Positions 1-6,066 of a stretch of DNA of 10,307 nt are shown here, piece after piece. The notes under the pieces were generated by a model that ran no database searches, had not been told where the DNA came from, and saw nothing but the letters and a program-made list of their open reading frames with translations. The position numbers and the translations under genes are program-made. Origin of the DNA: ZC4RG35 sp036375695 (lineage in GTDB: Bacteria > Actinomycetota > Acidimicrobiia > Spongiisociales > ZC4RG35); NCBI GenBank assembly GCA_036375695.1, contig DASVBU010000018.1, forward strand, positions 1 to 10,307. Direction: 5' to 3'. Every line of letters starts with the position of its first letter. Position 1 is the stretch's first letter.

Positions 1-8
1 CCGCCGGG

Positions 9-14
9 TACATT
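9..14 (+). promoter_or_regulatory. possible -10 hexamer for the first operon
   Basis: TACATT fits TANNNT and ends 9 nt before the ATG at 24, so a transcript would have almost no leader. No Shine-Dalgarno sequence precedes that ATG. The window starts too close to judge a -35 element. This is weaker than the similar sites before rarA and plsC. Confidence 0.3.
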
Positions 15-23
15 GACCGGACA

Positions 24-332
24 ATGTCCACATACACGGGGCGTCTGCAGGGAGCGCAGCTCGAGCCGAGCACGGTGATGATCGAAATCTCCGACGGTCG
101 GTTCCGGGTCGCGACGGGGAGGGTGCAGTTGGGCTCGTGGCCGATGACGGCGATCCATGCGGAGCGGAAATCCATCTTCCGGTTCGATCTCGCCGTCGGC
201 GACGAGGTCTTCGAGTTCACCCCCGACGATCCGAATGGCTTCGCCAGCGCTGTGGGAGCCATCATCGATCTCACCGACTCCAGGGGGCGCTTCGGCCTCA
301 AGGCCCGGATCGAGCGCGCCGCTACCGGCTGA
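24..332 (+). CDS. hypothetical protein, small soluble beta-rich protein
   Basis: I do not recognise this 102-residue protein. It has no signal peptide and no membrane segment. The sequence alternates hydrophobic and polar residues as in short beta strands (about residues 16-60, with VMIEI, FRVATG, IFRFDLAV and VFEFTP). It ends in a probable helix around FASAVGAIIDL (residues 73-83) and a basic tail. That order, strands followed by one C-terminal helix, resembles a small PH-like fold, but this is only an impression. It is the first gene of a tight plus-strand run: its stop is 3 bp before the SGNH hydrolase start, so the two are almost certainly co-transcribed. The ATG at 24 is the only sensible start seen, and the composition matches the neighbouring genes. 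Confidence 0.75.
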   Translation: MSTYTGRLQGAQLEPSTVMIEISDGRFRVATGRVQLGSWPMTAIHAERKSIFRFDLAVGDEVFEFTPDDPNGFASAVGAIIDLTDSRGRFGLKARIERAATG

Positions 333-335
333 ACC

Positions 336-1070
336 GTGGCCAATGGCCTGGTCCGGAAGGCGGCTCTCTTCGGGTTTGCCCTGATCGGCGCCGAAGTCGC
401 CTACGCCATCCTTCGTCCGGCCCCGCGTCTGCCCGAGTTCGACCCTTCCGGCGAGTTCGGCGACCCGTCGAACCCGACCGTCCGCATCGCCGTCCTCGGT
501 GACTCGTCGGTCACGGCCCCGGGAGTCAGACATCCGGACGAGATCTGGATCCGCATCGCGGTGCGCCGTCTCGCCGAGCAGCGTCACGTGGTCCTCGCCT
601 CCCAGGCAGTGGGTGGCTCCAAGGCGGTGGACGTGCGCAACGGCCAGCTCCACGCCGCGCTGGAGTTCCAGCCCGACATCGCGGTCATCTCGGTCGGTGC
701 CAACGACGCCATCCGCGGGGTCCCGCTGCGCCGCTTCGAGAACGACCTCGACCACACCGTCGCGGCCCTGCGTGATTCCGGGGCGGCCGTGATCCTGAGC
801 GGTGTCGGTGACCTGGGGACGATCCCCCGTCTGCACGAGCCTCTCCGCTCGTTGATGACCGCCCGGTCGCTCGCCTATCACCGGGTCCACCAGAAGGTGG
901 CCGAGCGTCACGGTGCGATCGTGGCGGAGCACCGCAACGACGATCGCACGATGTGGCTGCGAGACCGCTCGCTGTGGTCCGAGGACCTCTTCCACGTAAG
1001 CGCGATGGGCCACGCCCGGTGGGCGGAGTACGCGTTCCGGGCGATGCAGCCGGTTCTCGTCGATGGATGA
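336..1070 (+). CDS. SGNH/GDSL-family hydrolase, membrane-anchored
   Basis: A 244-residue protein of the SGNH hydrolase superfamily, which are serine esterases or lipases acting on acyl or acetyl esters. Block I is GDSS at residues 55-58, with Ser57 the likely nucleophile. Block II is the glycine in AVGGSK (about 93-94). Block III is GAND at 121-124. Block V is DLFH at 217-220, supplying Asp217 and His220, so the full catalytic set is present. Residues 8-26 are hydrophobic after a short basic start (RKAALFGFALIG...), suggesting a signal anchor and an extracytoplasmic catalytic domain. The GTG start lies 3 bp after the upstream stop and has no clear Shine-Dalgarno site, so it is probably translated by coupling. 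The 3' end overlaps the next gene by 8 bp. The substrate cannot be told from sequence. Confidence 0.88.
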   Translation: MANGLVRKAALFGFALIGAEVAYAILRPAPRLPEFDPSGEFGDPSNPTVRIAVLGDSSVTAPGVRHPDEIWIRIAVRRLAEQRHVVLASQAVGGSKAVDVRNGQLHAALEFQPDIAVISVGANDAIRGVPLRRFENDLDHTVAALRDSGAAVILSGVGDLGTIPRLHEPLRSLMTARSLAYHRVHQKVAERHGAIVAEHRNDDRTMWLRDRSLWSEDLFHVSAMGHARWAEYAFRAMQPVLVDG

Positions 1071-1470
1071 GCGTCTGCTCGGCGTCATCGACACACCGGT
1101 GGCCGTTCTGGGCACGATCATCCCGGACGGTCGCCCCCACCTCGTCCCCGTGACTTTCGCCGCCTCCGGGGAGAGCCTGGTCACCGCGGTGGACTGGAAG
1201 CCAAAGACCGGCCGCAAGCTGCGAAGGATCAGCAACCTCGAGGCTGATCCCCGGGCCAGCCTCCTGATCCATCACTACTCCGAAGAGTGGGGAGATCTCT
1301 GGTGGGTCCGTGTCGACGCCACCGCCACCATCCACCGGACGGGACCGGAGTGGGAGCGGGCGGTGGCAGCCCTCGTGGACAAGTACCCCCAGTATCGGGA
1401 GCGGCCTCCGGAGGGCGCGGTGATCGCTCTCACACCCGAGAAGGTGGCCTCCTGGGCGGCGCGCTCCTGA
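1063..1470 (+). CDS. PPOX class probable F420-dependent enzyme
   Basis: A 135-residue split-barrel flavin/deazaflavin-binding protein of the pyridoxamine-5'-phosphate-oxidase-like class. It is closest in pattern to the actinobacterial subfamily annotated as PPOX class probable F420-dependent enzyme (TIGR03668-like). Telling stretches are DGRPHLVPVTFA (residues 22-33), a VDWKPKTGRKLRRISNL segment and a LLIHHYSEEWGDLWWVRV core. Family members are thought to carry out F420-linked redox chemistry, but the substrate is unknown. The ATG overlaps the end of the SGNH gene by 8 bp in another frame, indicating translational coupling. The N-terminus is slightly shorter than is typical for the subfamily. 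The stop is 1 bp from the stop of the convergent Pr6Pr gene, leaving no room for a separate terminator. Confidence 0.87.
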   Translation: MDERLLGVIDTPVAVLGTIIPDGRPHLVPVTFAASGESLVTAVDWKPKTGRKLRRISNLEADPRASLLIHHYSEEWGDLWWVRVDATATIHRTGPEWERAVAALVDKYPQYRERPPEGAVIALTPEKVASWAARS

Positions 1471-1471
1471 A

Positions 1472-2095
1472 TCAGTCGTCGCGCCGACGGGCCCGCAGCG
1501 CCGAGCCTCCGGCCGCCACCACCCAGCCGACGAGCACGAACAGGGCGGTGATGGCGACGACGTAGACCAGGACCGTCCCGTAACCGCCGTTCGCGGGGTC
1601 GAGGAATGGATAGGGGTAGCGGCCGTCGACCGCGCCCCGGATCATGGTGAAGATCACCCACAACAGCGGGAAGGACAGCCACCAGAGGGACCGCCGAAAC
1701 GAAATCCGCTCCCTGGGAGGGTCGACTACCCAGCCTATCATGAGGACGATCGGCGCCAGGCGGTGGAAAACCGAGTCCACCCAGGCGACGTGCGTCTGGA
1801 GCTCCTCCTGGAGGTCTCGGAGCAGGATGGCGAACACGATGTAAGTCACCGTCATGTAGACGACCGCCGCCCCTCTGATCATGTCCGGCACGGGCGGAGC
1901 ACCGGTGAGCATCCGACGTCCTCCTTCCAACAGGACCCCCATCGCCAACAGGTTGGAGAGGATCGTGAAGAAGGTGAAGAAGTTGAGCGGGTTGAACTGG
2001 CCCTCGTCGATGAGCACCTTGATCATCCAGATGAGGGCGGCGAGGATCAACAGTCCGAAGGCGATCCGGGTCAATGCGAGGAGGGTCCGGCCCAT
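1472..2095 (-). CDS. Pr6Pr family membrane protein
   Basis: A 207-residue integral membrane protein with about six hydrophobic segments (roughly residues 5-27, 36-58, 72-93, 106-123, 137-155 and 174-197). Family-like signatures are FFTFFTILSNLLA near residue 41, HRLAPIVLMIGWVVDPP in the fourth segment, and YPYPFLDPANGGYG before the last segment. These match the bacterial Pr6Pr family, which is distantly related to FAR-17a/AIG1-like membrane proteins. Its function in bacteria is not established. It follows the cyclo-ligase gene on the same strand after a 12 bp gap, so an operon is likely. A TAAACT hexamer at the end of the upstream gene, 9 nt before this ATG, might be an internal promoter, but the match is weak. 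It is convergent with the PPOX gene across 1 bp. Confidence 0.85.
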   Translation of the reverse strand: MGRTLLALTRIAFGLLILAALIWMIKVLIDEGQFNPLNFFTFFTILSNLLAMGVLLEGGRRMLTGAPPVPDMIRGAAVVYMTVTYIVFAILLRDLQEELQTHVAWVDSVFHRLAPIVLMIGWVVDPPRERISFRRSLWWLSFPLLWVIFTMIRGAVDGRYPYPFLDPANGGYGTVLVYVVAITALFVLVGWVVAAGGSALRARRRDD

Positions 2096-2107
2096 TCGCT
2101 GCGAAGT

Positions 2108-2671
2108 TTACCGGTCTGATGCGTCCCGAGAAGGCCTATCCGCCGGCGAAATCCCCGACTCGGTGGCGAGTAGCTCCACCGAGATGTCATGGTCTTCGGT
2201 CGGCACCCGATCGACCAACCGGGCAGAAACCGTGACCCCCAGGGCGAGGCAGTCGTTCCGGCGCTCCGCGAGGAGTCGGTCGTAGTACCCCTTCCCCCTA
2301 CCCAGCCGACGGCCCGACCGATCGAAGGCGAGGCCGGGGACCAGGATCAGGTCGACCTCGTGGACCGGTATCGCCGGGCCGCGGTCAACCGGTTGCTCCA
2401 TGCCCCACCGATGCCGCTCGCGGGGCACCTCCCGGTCGCGCAGGGTCAGAGACCCGTCCTCTTCGACCCTGGGCAGCACCCACCGCCAGCCGGGGAGGCG
2501 GGCGAATAGGGGCTCCACGGGAACCTCGTCTTCCATGGCCAGATAGGCGGCGACCGTCCCGGGGAGACGCGCCGACATCCACTCGAAGAGACGCTCCGCG
2601 GCGCGTTCTGCCTCGGCGGCGTCCAGCGCACCGAGATCCCTCATCCGGCGCCGGAGAGAAGCCTTGTCCAC
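2108..2671 (-). CDS. fau: 5-formyltetrahydrofolate cyclo-ligase
   Basis: This enzyme converts 5-formyltetrahydrofolate to 5,10-methenyltetrahydrofolate using ATP, returning the stored folate to one-carbon metabolism in the cytoplasm. Counting from the GTG at 2671, the 187-residue protein starts VDKASLRRRMRDL, the usual beginning of the family. It carries DLILVPGLAFD (residues 107-117), the glycine-rich nucleotide-binding motif GRGKGYYDRLL (124-134) and VPTEDHDISV near 156, all family hallmarks. An in-frame ATG at 2716 would add 15 residues and overlap the divergent plsC start. I prefer 2671 because the extension is unlike the family and because TAGCCT lies exactly 7 nt before this GTG, as at other probable leaderless starts here. 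The Pr6Pr gene follows 12 bp downstream. Confidence 0.88.
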   Translation of the reverse strand: MDKASLRRRMRDLGALDAAEAERAAERLFEWMSARLPGTVAAYLAMEDEVPVEPLFARLPGWRWVLPRVEEDGSLTLRDREVPRERHRWGMEQPVDRGPAIPVHEVDLILVPGLAFDRSGRRLGRGKGYYDRLLAERRNDCLALGVTVSARLVDRVPTEDHDISVELLATESGISPADRPSRDASDR

Positions 2672-2678
2672 CGTCTTC

Positions 2679-2684
2679 AGGCTA
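2679..2684 (-). promoter_or_regulatory. probable leaderless -10 hexamer of the cyclo-ligase gene
   Basis: Read on the minus strand this is TAGCCT, followed by 7 nt and the GTG at 2671. This matches the TANNNT-N7-start arrangement of leaderless actinobacterial genes. It sits inside the 39 bp between the two divergent start codons and about where the -35 of plsC would fall, so the two promoters probably overlap and may compete. Confidence 0.5.
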
Positions 2685-2697
2685 AGCAGCCCGCGGC

Positions 2698-2703
2698 TAC
2701 CGT
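2698..2703 (+). promoter_or_regulatory. plsC: probable leaderless -10 hexamer of plsC
   Basis: TACCGT is followed by exactly 7 nt and the GTG at 2711. The same hexamer at the same distance precedes rarA. No Shine-Dalgarno sequence is present, which agrees with a leaderless message. No good -35 box is visible. Confidence 0.5.
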
Positions 2704-2710
2704 CGCGGCC

Positions 2711-3454
2711 GTGCATTGGTTCGTGACCGTGCCCCGCACCATCCTCACGTGGACCGTCGGCGTGATCGCAACGATCATCGGCGCGTTCCTGGTGGTGGTG
2801 ATCGCCCTCATCAACGACACCTCGCCCTGGATCGAGAGGGTCATCCGGGGCTGGAGCCGGGCGTGGCTGATCGCTTCGGGGACCAAGCTCGAGATCGAAG
2901 GCCAGGAGAACGTCGACCCGTCACAGTCCTATGTGGTGGTGGCGAACCACCTCTCCAGCCTGGACATCATGGCGTGTTTCCTCGCAGTCCGGCTCCCGAT
3001 CCGGTACCTGGCCAAGAAGGAGTTGTTCCGGGTCCCCATCCTCGCCCAGGGGATGCGGGCGGTCGGGATCATCGAGGTCGATCGTGACGCCCGCTCCGCC
3101 ATCCATGCCGAGGTCAACCGCCAGGCGAAGGATCTCATCGCCAAGAAGCGGAGCCTGATCATCTACGCCGAGGGCACCCGCCCCCGCAACGGCCTCATGC
3201 GGCCCTTCAAGAAGGGGGCCTTCACGATGGCGATCGCAGCGGGTCTGCCCATCCTCCCCCTGTCCATCCACGGCAGCTACGAGGCGTTCAAGCCCGGTCA
3301 GCCCTGGGTCCGTGGCGGCACGATCAGGGTCGTGGTGGATCCTGCGATCCCGACGAAGGGCATGGGTCAGGCCGACGTGACCGCTCTCCGTGACCGGGTG
3401 CAGGACCTGATCGCCACCCGGGTCACGTCCATGGGCGGCAAGACGTCCTTCTGA
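2711..3454 (+). CDS. plsC: 1-acyl-sn-glycerol-3-phosphate acyltransferase (PlsC-like)
   Basis: A 247-residue lysophosphatidate acyltransferase-type protein, which would acylate the sn-2 position of 1-acylglycerol-3-phosphate to make phosphatidic acid at the membrane. The catalytic HX4D motif is NHLSSLD, with His80 and Asp85. The glycerophosphate-binding EGTR motif is at residues 154-157, followed by FKKGAF. The C-terminal LPILPLSI motif lies near 179-186. A hydrophobic helix at about 12-34 anchors the protein. The GTG at 2711 has TACCGT 7 nt upstream; in-frame GTGs at 2723 and 2729 are less likely alternatives. Actinobacteria often carry several paralogues of this family, so an acyltransferase with another lipid acceptor cannot be excluded. 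It diverges from the cyclo-ligase and converges with imuB across 218 bp that hold a palindromic repeat. Confidence 0.88.
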   Translation: MHWFVTVPRTILTWTVGVIATIIGAFLVVVIALINDTSPWIERVIRGWSRAWLIASGTKLEIEGQENVDPSQSYVVVANHLSSLDIMACFLAVRLPIRYLAKKELFRVPILAQGMRAVGIIEVDRDARSAIHAEVNRQAKDLIAKKRSLIIYAEGTRPRNGLMRPFKKGAFTMAIAAGLPILPLSIHGSYEAFKPGQPWVRGGTIRVVVDPAIPTKGMGQADVTALRDRVQDLIATRVTSMGGKTSF

Positions 3455-3474
3455 CCGCGCCGCGCGAATCTGAC

Positions 3475-3643
3475 CTCTCCCCCGTGGAGCGGCAGCGGAA
3501 CGGGGGAGTACGGCCGAAGGCCGGGAGGGGGCGCGAGCGAAGCGAGACAGGAAACCACCGTTGTTTCCCCGCGGTGCGGACCGCGCCCCCTCGGCCCTGA
3601 CGGGCCACTCCCCCACTCCGCTGACCGCTACGTGGGGGAGAAG
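3475..3643. repeat. long imperfect palindrome with terminal inverted repeats (copy A)
   Basis: The ends, 3475-3508 and 3608-3641, are inverted copies of each other, with about 28 of 34 positions matching. Each end is also a hairpin by itself: CTCCCCCGT/ACGGGGGAG on the left, CTCCCCCAC/GTGGGGGAG on the right. Further stems nest inside: CGGCC-GAA-GGCCG at 3511-3523, GGAAAC/GTTTCC around 3550-3568, and GGCCC-TGAC-GGGCC at 3593-3606. The outer blocks GAGGGGGCGCG and CGCGCCCCCTC also pair. The right half (3576-3646) recurs at 6002-6070. There is no coding capacity. It separates the convergent ends of plsC and imuB, so it may serve as a two-way terminator, but its form resembles a non-autonomous MITE/REP-type mobile repeat. 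Confidence 0.8.
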
Positions 3644-3672
3644 TCCAAATACGACCCTGCAGCCGCTGAGGC

Positions 3673-5160
3673 TCAGTCGTAGACGGCCGTCAGATAGGCG
3701 CGGCCGTTGCTGACCACACACAGGATCGCCCCCACCGAAGTGACGATCTGATAGCGGTCGGCGTCGGGGCGGCCGTTCCACCACTGCCCCGTCAGCCGCC
3801 ACGGTCCGCTCCAGGTCAGCACCGGCTCCCACCGCGACCCGAGACGGACCCGGGAGGGCATCCCGCCGTCCCATTCGATCTCGAGCGGGGTGGCCCGGTC
3901 GAGGACCAACGCGGGGCTGGGCGAAGGGGTCGCACCGGGCCATGGCGCAGACGGATCCCGATCCGGTTTCGCCGGCTCCTCCCCCCAACGACTCCAGCTG
4001 ACCCGCTCCCCCGGCAACCGACCACCCTGAGGCCGCCCCTGCAGCACCTGGTCGGGGCCGAGCAGAGCCTGAGCCCGGGCCAGCGCCCGCTCCGTCTCCG
4101 CCAGATTCGACTCGTCCGAGAAGAGACCGAGTTGACGCCCCTCCCCCGACAGGTCGAAGGGGGCGATGGAGAGCATGGTGATGCCCCCGGGGATCCCGGG
4201 ACCCTCCACCCACGCCCGCAACTGCCACCACACCCGCTCGGAGATGGACCGTTCGCTGAACGGGTCGGCGGACCGCCAGACCCGCTGACGCTCGTCCCCC
4301 TGTGCGGAACGGACCGTGATCACGATGGCGTGGGGGGCGACACCCTTCTGTCGCAGACCCCTGCTCAACCTCTCGGCCAGCACCCGGCCGGCGAAGGCGA
4401 CCGAGTCCAGGGTCTCCAACGGCTCCTCGAACTCCATGACCACCGTGAGGTCCTCGGGGATCTCCCGTGGGTCGACGGGACGGTCCTCACCGCTGGCGAG
4501 ACGATGGGCCAGGACACCGTCGTTCCCGAACCGGCTGGCCAGGGCGTCCCGGGGCAGGTTGGCCAGGTCGCCGAGCGTGGCGACCCCGAGCCACTTGAAG
4601 GTGTGGATCATCTCGTCGCCACCCATCTCCTCCCGGAGAGTGGCGAGATCGAGGCCGGACAGGAACGCGGCGGTGTCGGCGACGATCAGGGGCTCCCCCA
4701 CCTTTGCCGACGCCGCAGCCCAGCGTGCCGCGAACGGCCCGTCGGCGACACCGACCAGGGCATCCCCGCCCATGCGGCCGCCCGCGATCCGGTCGAGCTC
4801 CTTTGCGATCCGATCGGCCAGTTCGGCCTCGCCGCCGTAGTAGCGGACGGCCCCGTCGACCGGCACATACAGCAGCCCGGGTGAGACCGGCTCAACCCGG
4901 GGCACCAGCTCCTCGATCGCGGAGACGACCTGTTCGAACCGGCGGGCCTCCTCACCGGGGTCGCGCTCCAGGATGGTGGCGAAGGTGGCAAGCGCCTCCG
5001 CCTCGCGTCGGGGCATCCCCAGGGTGACCCCTGCGGCGAGCACCTCGGGTGTCGCCCCGGTCACCCGATCATCGACGACCAGTACCGGTCTACCCGACGG
5101 CGCGTCGGGCCTGGTCAACGACCACATTGGAAACCAGGCGCAAAGCGTCCGTGCCCTCAT
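3673..5160 (-). CDS. imuB: ImuB-like Y-family DNA polymerase homologue
   Basis: A 495-residue ImuB-type protein. ImuB is a catalytically inactive Y-family polymerase relative that links ImuA' and the error-prone polymerase DnaE2 to the sliding clamp during SOS mutagenesis. The N-terminus has the ImuB signature RTLCAWFP (residues 4-11) where active Y polymerases carry a catalytic aspartate. The second acidic motif is replaced by VSPGLLYVPVDG (92-103). A helix-hairpin-helix region lies at about 190-210 (WLGVATLGDLANLP). QLGLF at 343-347 fits a beta-clamp-binding pentapeptide. The C-terminal tail, GPWRLTGQWWNG to YLTAVYD (452-495), is typical of full-length ImuB. The ATG at 5160 keeps the conserved N-terminus and overlaps the end of imuA by 71 bp. 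No dnaE2 is in the window. Confidence 0.9.
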   Translation of the reverse strand: MRARTLCAWFPMWSLTRPDAPSGRPVLVVDDRVTGATPEVLAAGVTLGMPRREAEALATFATILERDPGEEARRFEQVVSAIEELVPRVEPVSPGLLYVPVDGAVRYYGGEAELADRIAKELDRIAGGRMGGDALVGVADGPFAARWAAASAKVGEPLIVADTAAFLSGLDLATLREEMGGDEMIHTFKWLGVATLGDLANLPRDALASRFGNDGVLAHRLASGEDRPVDPREIPEDLTVVMEFEEPLETLDSVAFAGRVLAERLSRGLRQKGVAPHAIVITVRSAQGDERQRVWRSADPFSERSISERVWWQLRAWVEGPGIPGGITMLSIAPFDLSGEGRQLGLFSDESNLAETERALARAQALLGPDQVLQGRPQGGRLPGERVSWSRWGEEPAKPDRDPSAPWPGATPSPSPALVLDRATPLEIEWDGGMPSRVRLGSRWEPVLTWSGPWRLTGQWWNGRPDADRYQIVTSVGAILCVVSNGRAYLTAVYD

Positions 5161-5731
5161 CCTCCACCTCGATGATCCGGGGAATGCCCGCCACTCCCTT
5201 GCCGGAGGCCTCGATCACGAGGCGACGGCGTCCCAACCTCCCGTGCCCCTGCTCGGCCCCCTCCCATGTGACCCCGATCGCCCGCAGCCGGAGATGGGCG
5301 ACGCCACCGGGAAGCCCCGGCCCGGTGGACCGCATCGCCACCGCGGCGCGGCGGGCGCGGGCGAGGGCGGCGAGCCGTCGGATGTCCTGTTCCCGGAAGC
5401 GCAGCGGCACCTCCGTGTAGATGGCCCGGACCCCTTCGAGGAGGGCGGCGGTCACCTTGGGCCAGAGTTGGGGATCGGGACAGCGGACCACCACAAGTCT
5501 CTCCGGGTCCACCCCGGCCTCCCACGCCGCTGCAGGCGAGACCCAGCCCCGCGTGTCCACCACCACCACAGGAGCTATACGGGAGTGCTCGGCGAGCATC
5601 CGCATGCCGAGACGGGTCAGCCCGCCACCGGGCTCACCCACCAGTTCGACGAGCCGGCCCGGGCTCAGCTCGAGGAGACGCTCCTCGACCCTCTCGATGA
5701 GAGGGGTCCTGGTTATCTCCTCGATGCCCAC
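5090..5731 (-). CDS. imuA: ImuA-like (ImuA') RecA-fold protein of the SOS mutasome
   Basis: A 213-residue protein upstream of imuB, where ImuA/ImuA' belongs. These are RecA-like proteins that assist ImuB and DnaE2. The RecA-like start of the fold is visible: strand, loop and helix LVELVGEPGGGLTRLGMRML (residues 27-46), then APVVVVDTRGW (53-63), resembling a Walker B strand. The P-loop is degenerate: it reads GEPGGGLTR and lacks the GK[ST] lysine, so ATP hydrolysis by the classical mechanism is unlikely. I assign it mainly from gene order, fold pattern and SOS control. The GTG at 5731 is preceded by GGAGAAG (minus strand, 5735-5741), a good ribosome binding site. Transcription probably starts about 20 nt upstream under LexA control. 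Its 3' end overlaps imuB by 71 bp. Confidence 0.83.
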   Translation of the reverse strand: MGIEEITRTPLIERVEERLLELSPGRLVELVGEPGGGLTRLGMRMLAEHSRIAPVVVVDTRGWVSPAAAWEAGVDPERLVVVRCPDPQLWPKVTAALLEGVRAIYTEVPLRFREQDIRRLAALARARRAAVAMRSTGPGLPGGVAHLRLRAIGVTWEGAEQGHGRLGRRRLVIEASGKGVAGIPRIIEVEDEGTDALRLVSNVVVDQARRAVG

Positions 5732-5734
5732 TGA

Positions 5735-5741
5735 CTTCTCC
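5735..5741 (-). promoter_or_regulatory. imuA: Shine-Dalgarno site of imuA
   Basis: Read on the minus strand this is GGAGAAG, followed by TCA and the GTG at 5731. It fixes that start codon. It is one of the few clear ribosome binding sites in the window, in contrast to the leaderless-looking genes. Confidence 0.65.
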
Positions 5742-5758
5742 GCTGATCCGGGCCGGAC

Positions 5759-5787
5759 ATCTTATCGAACATATGTTCGACCCACAA
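5759..5787 (-). promoter_or_regulatory. imuA: imuAB promoter (-35 TTGTGG, 17 bp, -10 TAAGAT)
   Basis: On the minus strand TTGTGG (5782-5787) and TAAGAT (5759-5764) are separated by exactly 17 bp, and the LexA operator fills that spacer. The predicted transcript starts near 5752 and has a leader of about 20 nt carrying the GGAGAAG ribosome binding site. LexA bound in the spacer would block RNA polymerase directly. The -10 fits TANNNT; the -35 matches only in TTG. Confidence 0.6.
5765..5780. promoter_or_regulatory. LexA operator (SOS box)
   Basis: TCGAACATATGTTCGA is a perfect 16 bp palindrome containing CGAAC-N4-GTTCG, the LexA box of actinobacteria and Bacillus. It lies 34 bp before the imuA start codon and overlaps the predicted promoter spacer. 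Mycobacterial imuA'-imuB is known to be under LexA/SOS control, so position, sequence and target gene agree. It is about 360 bp from the rarA start, so direct control of rarA is less likely. Confidence 0.9.
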
Positions 5788-5793
5788 CAGGCA

Positions 5794-5874
5794 CCTGAGC
5801 CGTAGGCGAAGGGGATTAGTCCCCCAGCCGCAGGCTGGGCCGCTGTTTGTCTCCCTGAGCCGTAGGCGAAGGGG
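5794..5874. repeat. direct repeat pair with hairpins (60 bp period)
   Basis: The 21-mer at 5794-5814 (CCTGAGCC...GAAGGGG) recurs exactly at 5854-5874. Between the copies lie two hairpins: GGGGA-TTAG-TCCCC around 5811-5824 and CCCAGCC-GCA-GGCTGGG just after it. The reverse complement of 5813-5825 is GGGGGACTAATCC, the same 13-mer that recurs in the array at 9600-9862. The stretch is noncoding and lies between the imuA promoter and repeat copy B. Confidence 0.75.
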
Positions 5875-5880
5875 GAAGGT

Positions 5881-6066
5881 CCCTGCCGCCGAACGTAGTG
5901 AGGCGGAAGATAGGGGGCAGTCGCTCCCACCAACAACACCTCCAGCGCCGGCGGCGCGAGCGAAGCGGGCCGGCAAACCACTGTGGATCCCTTGCGGTCC
6001 TGCGGACCGCGCCCCCTCGGCACTTCGTGCCACTCCCCCACTCCGCTAACCGCTCCATGGGGGAGA
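5881..6066. repeat. palindromic repeat, divergent copy (copy B)
   Basis: The right half is a clear copy of the element at 3475-3643: GCGGACCGCGCCCCCTCGG at 6002-6020, and the CTCCCCCA/TGGGGGAG hairpin at 6033-6065 with nearly the same loop. The centre shares GGCGCGAGCGAAGCG (5953-5967) and AAACCAC. The inner stem at 6019-6031 is GGCAC-TTC-GTGCC where copy A has GGCCC-TGAC-GGGCC, so pairing is kept while bases differ. The left part is different. It starts with a CCGCC/GGCGG hairpin at 5887-5907 and includes GCGCC-GGC-GGCGC at 5945-5957. With the direct repeat, it fills most of the 411 bp between imuA and rarA. Confidence 0.72.

Noticed and set aside
2921..4231. Long minus-strand open frame (436 codons)
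   Set aside because: It runs antisense through plsC and across the palindrome into imuB. Its product is Arg/Gly/Pro-rich without motifs, as expected for a shadow frame in GC-rich DNA.
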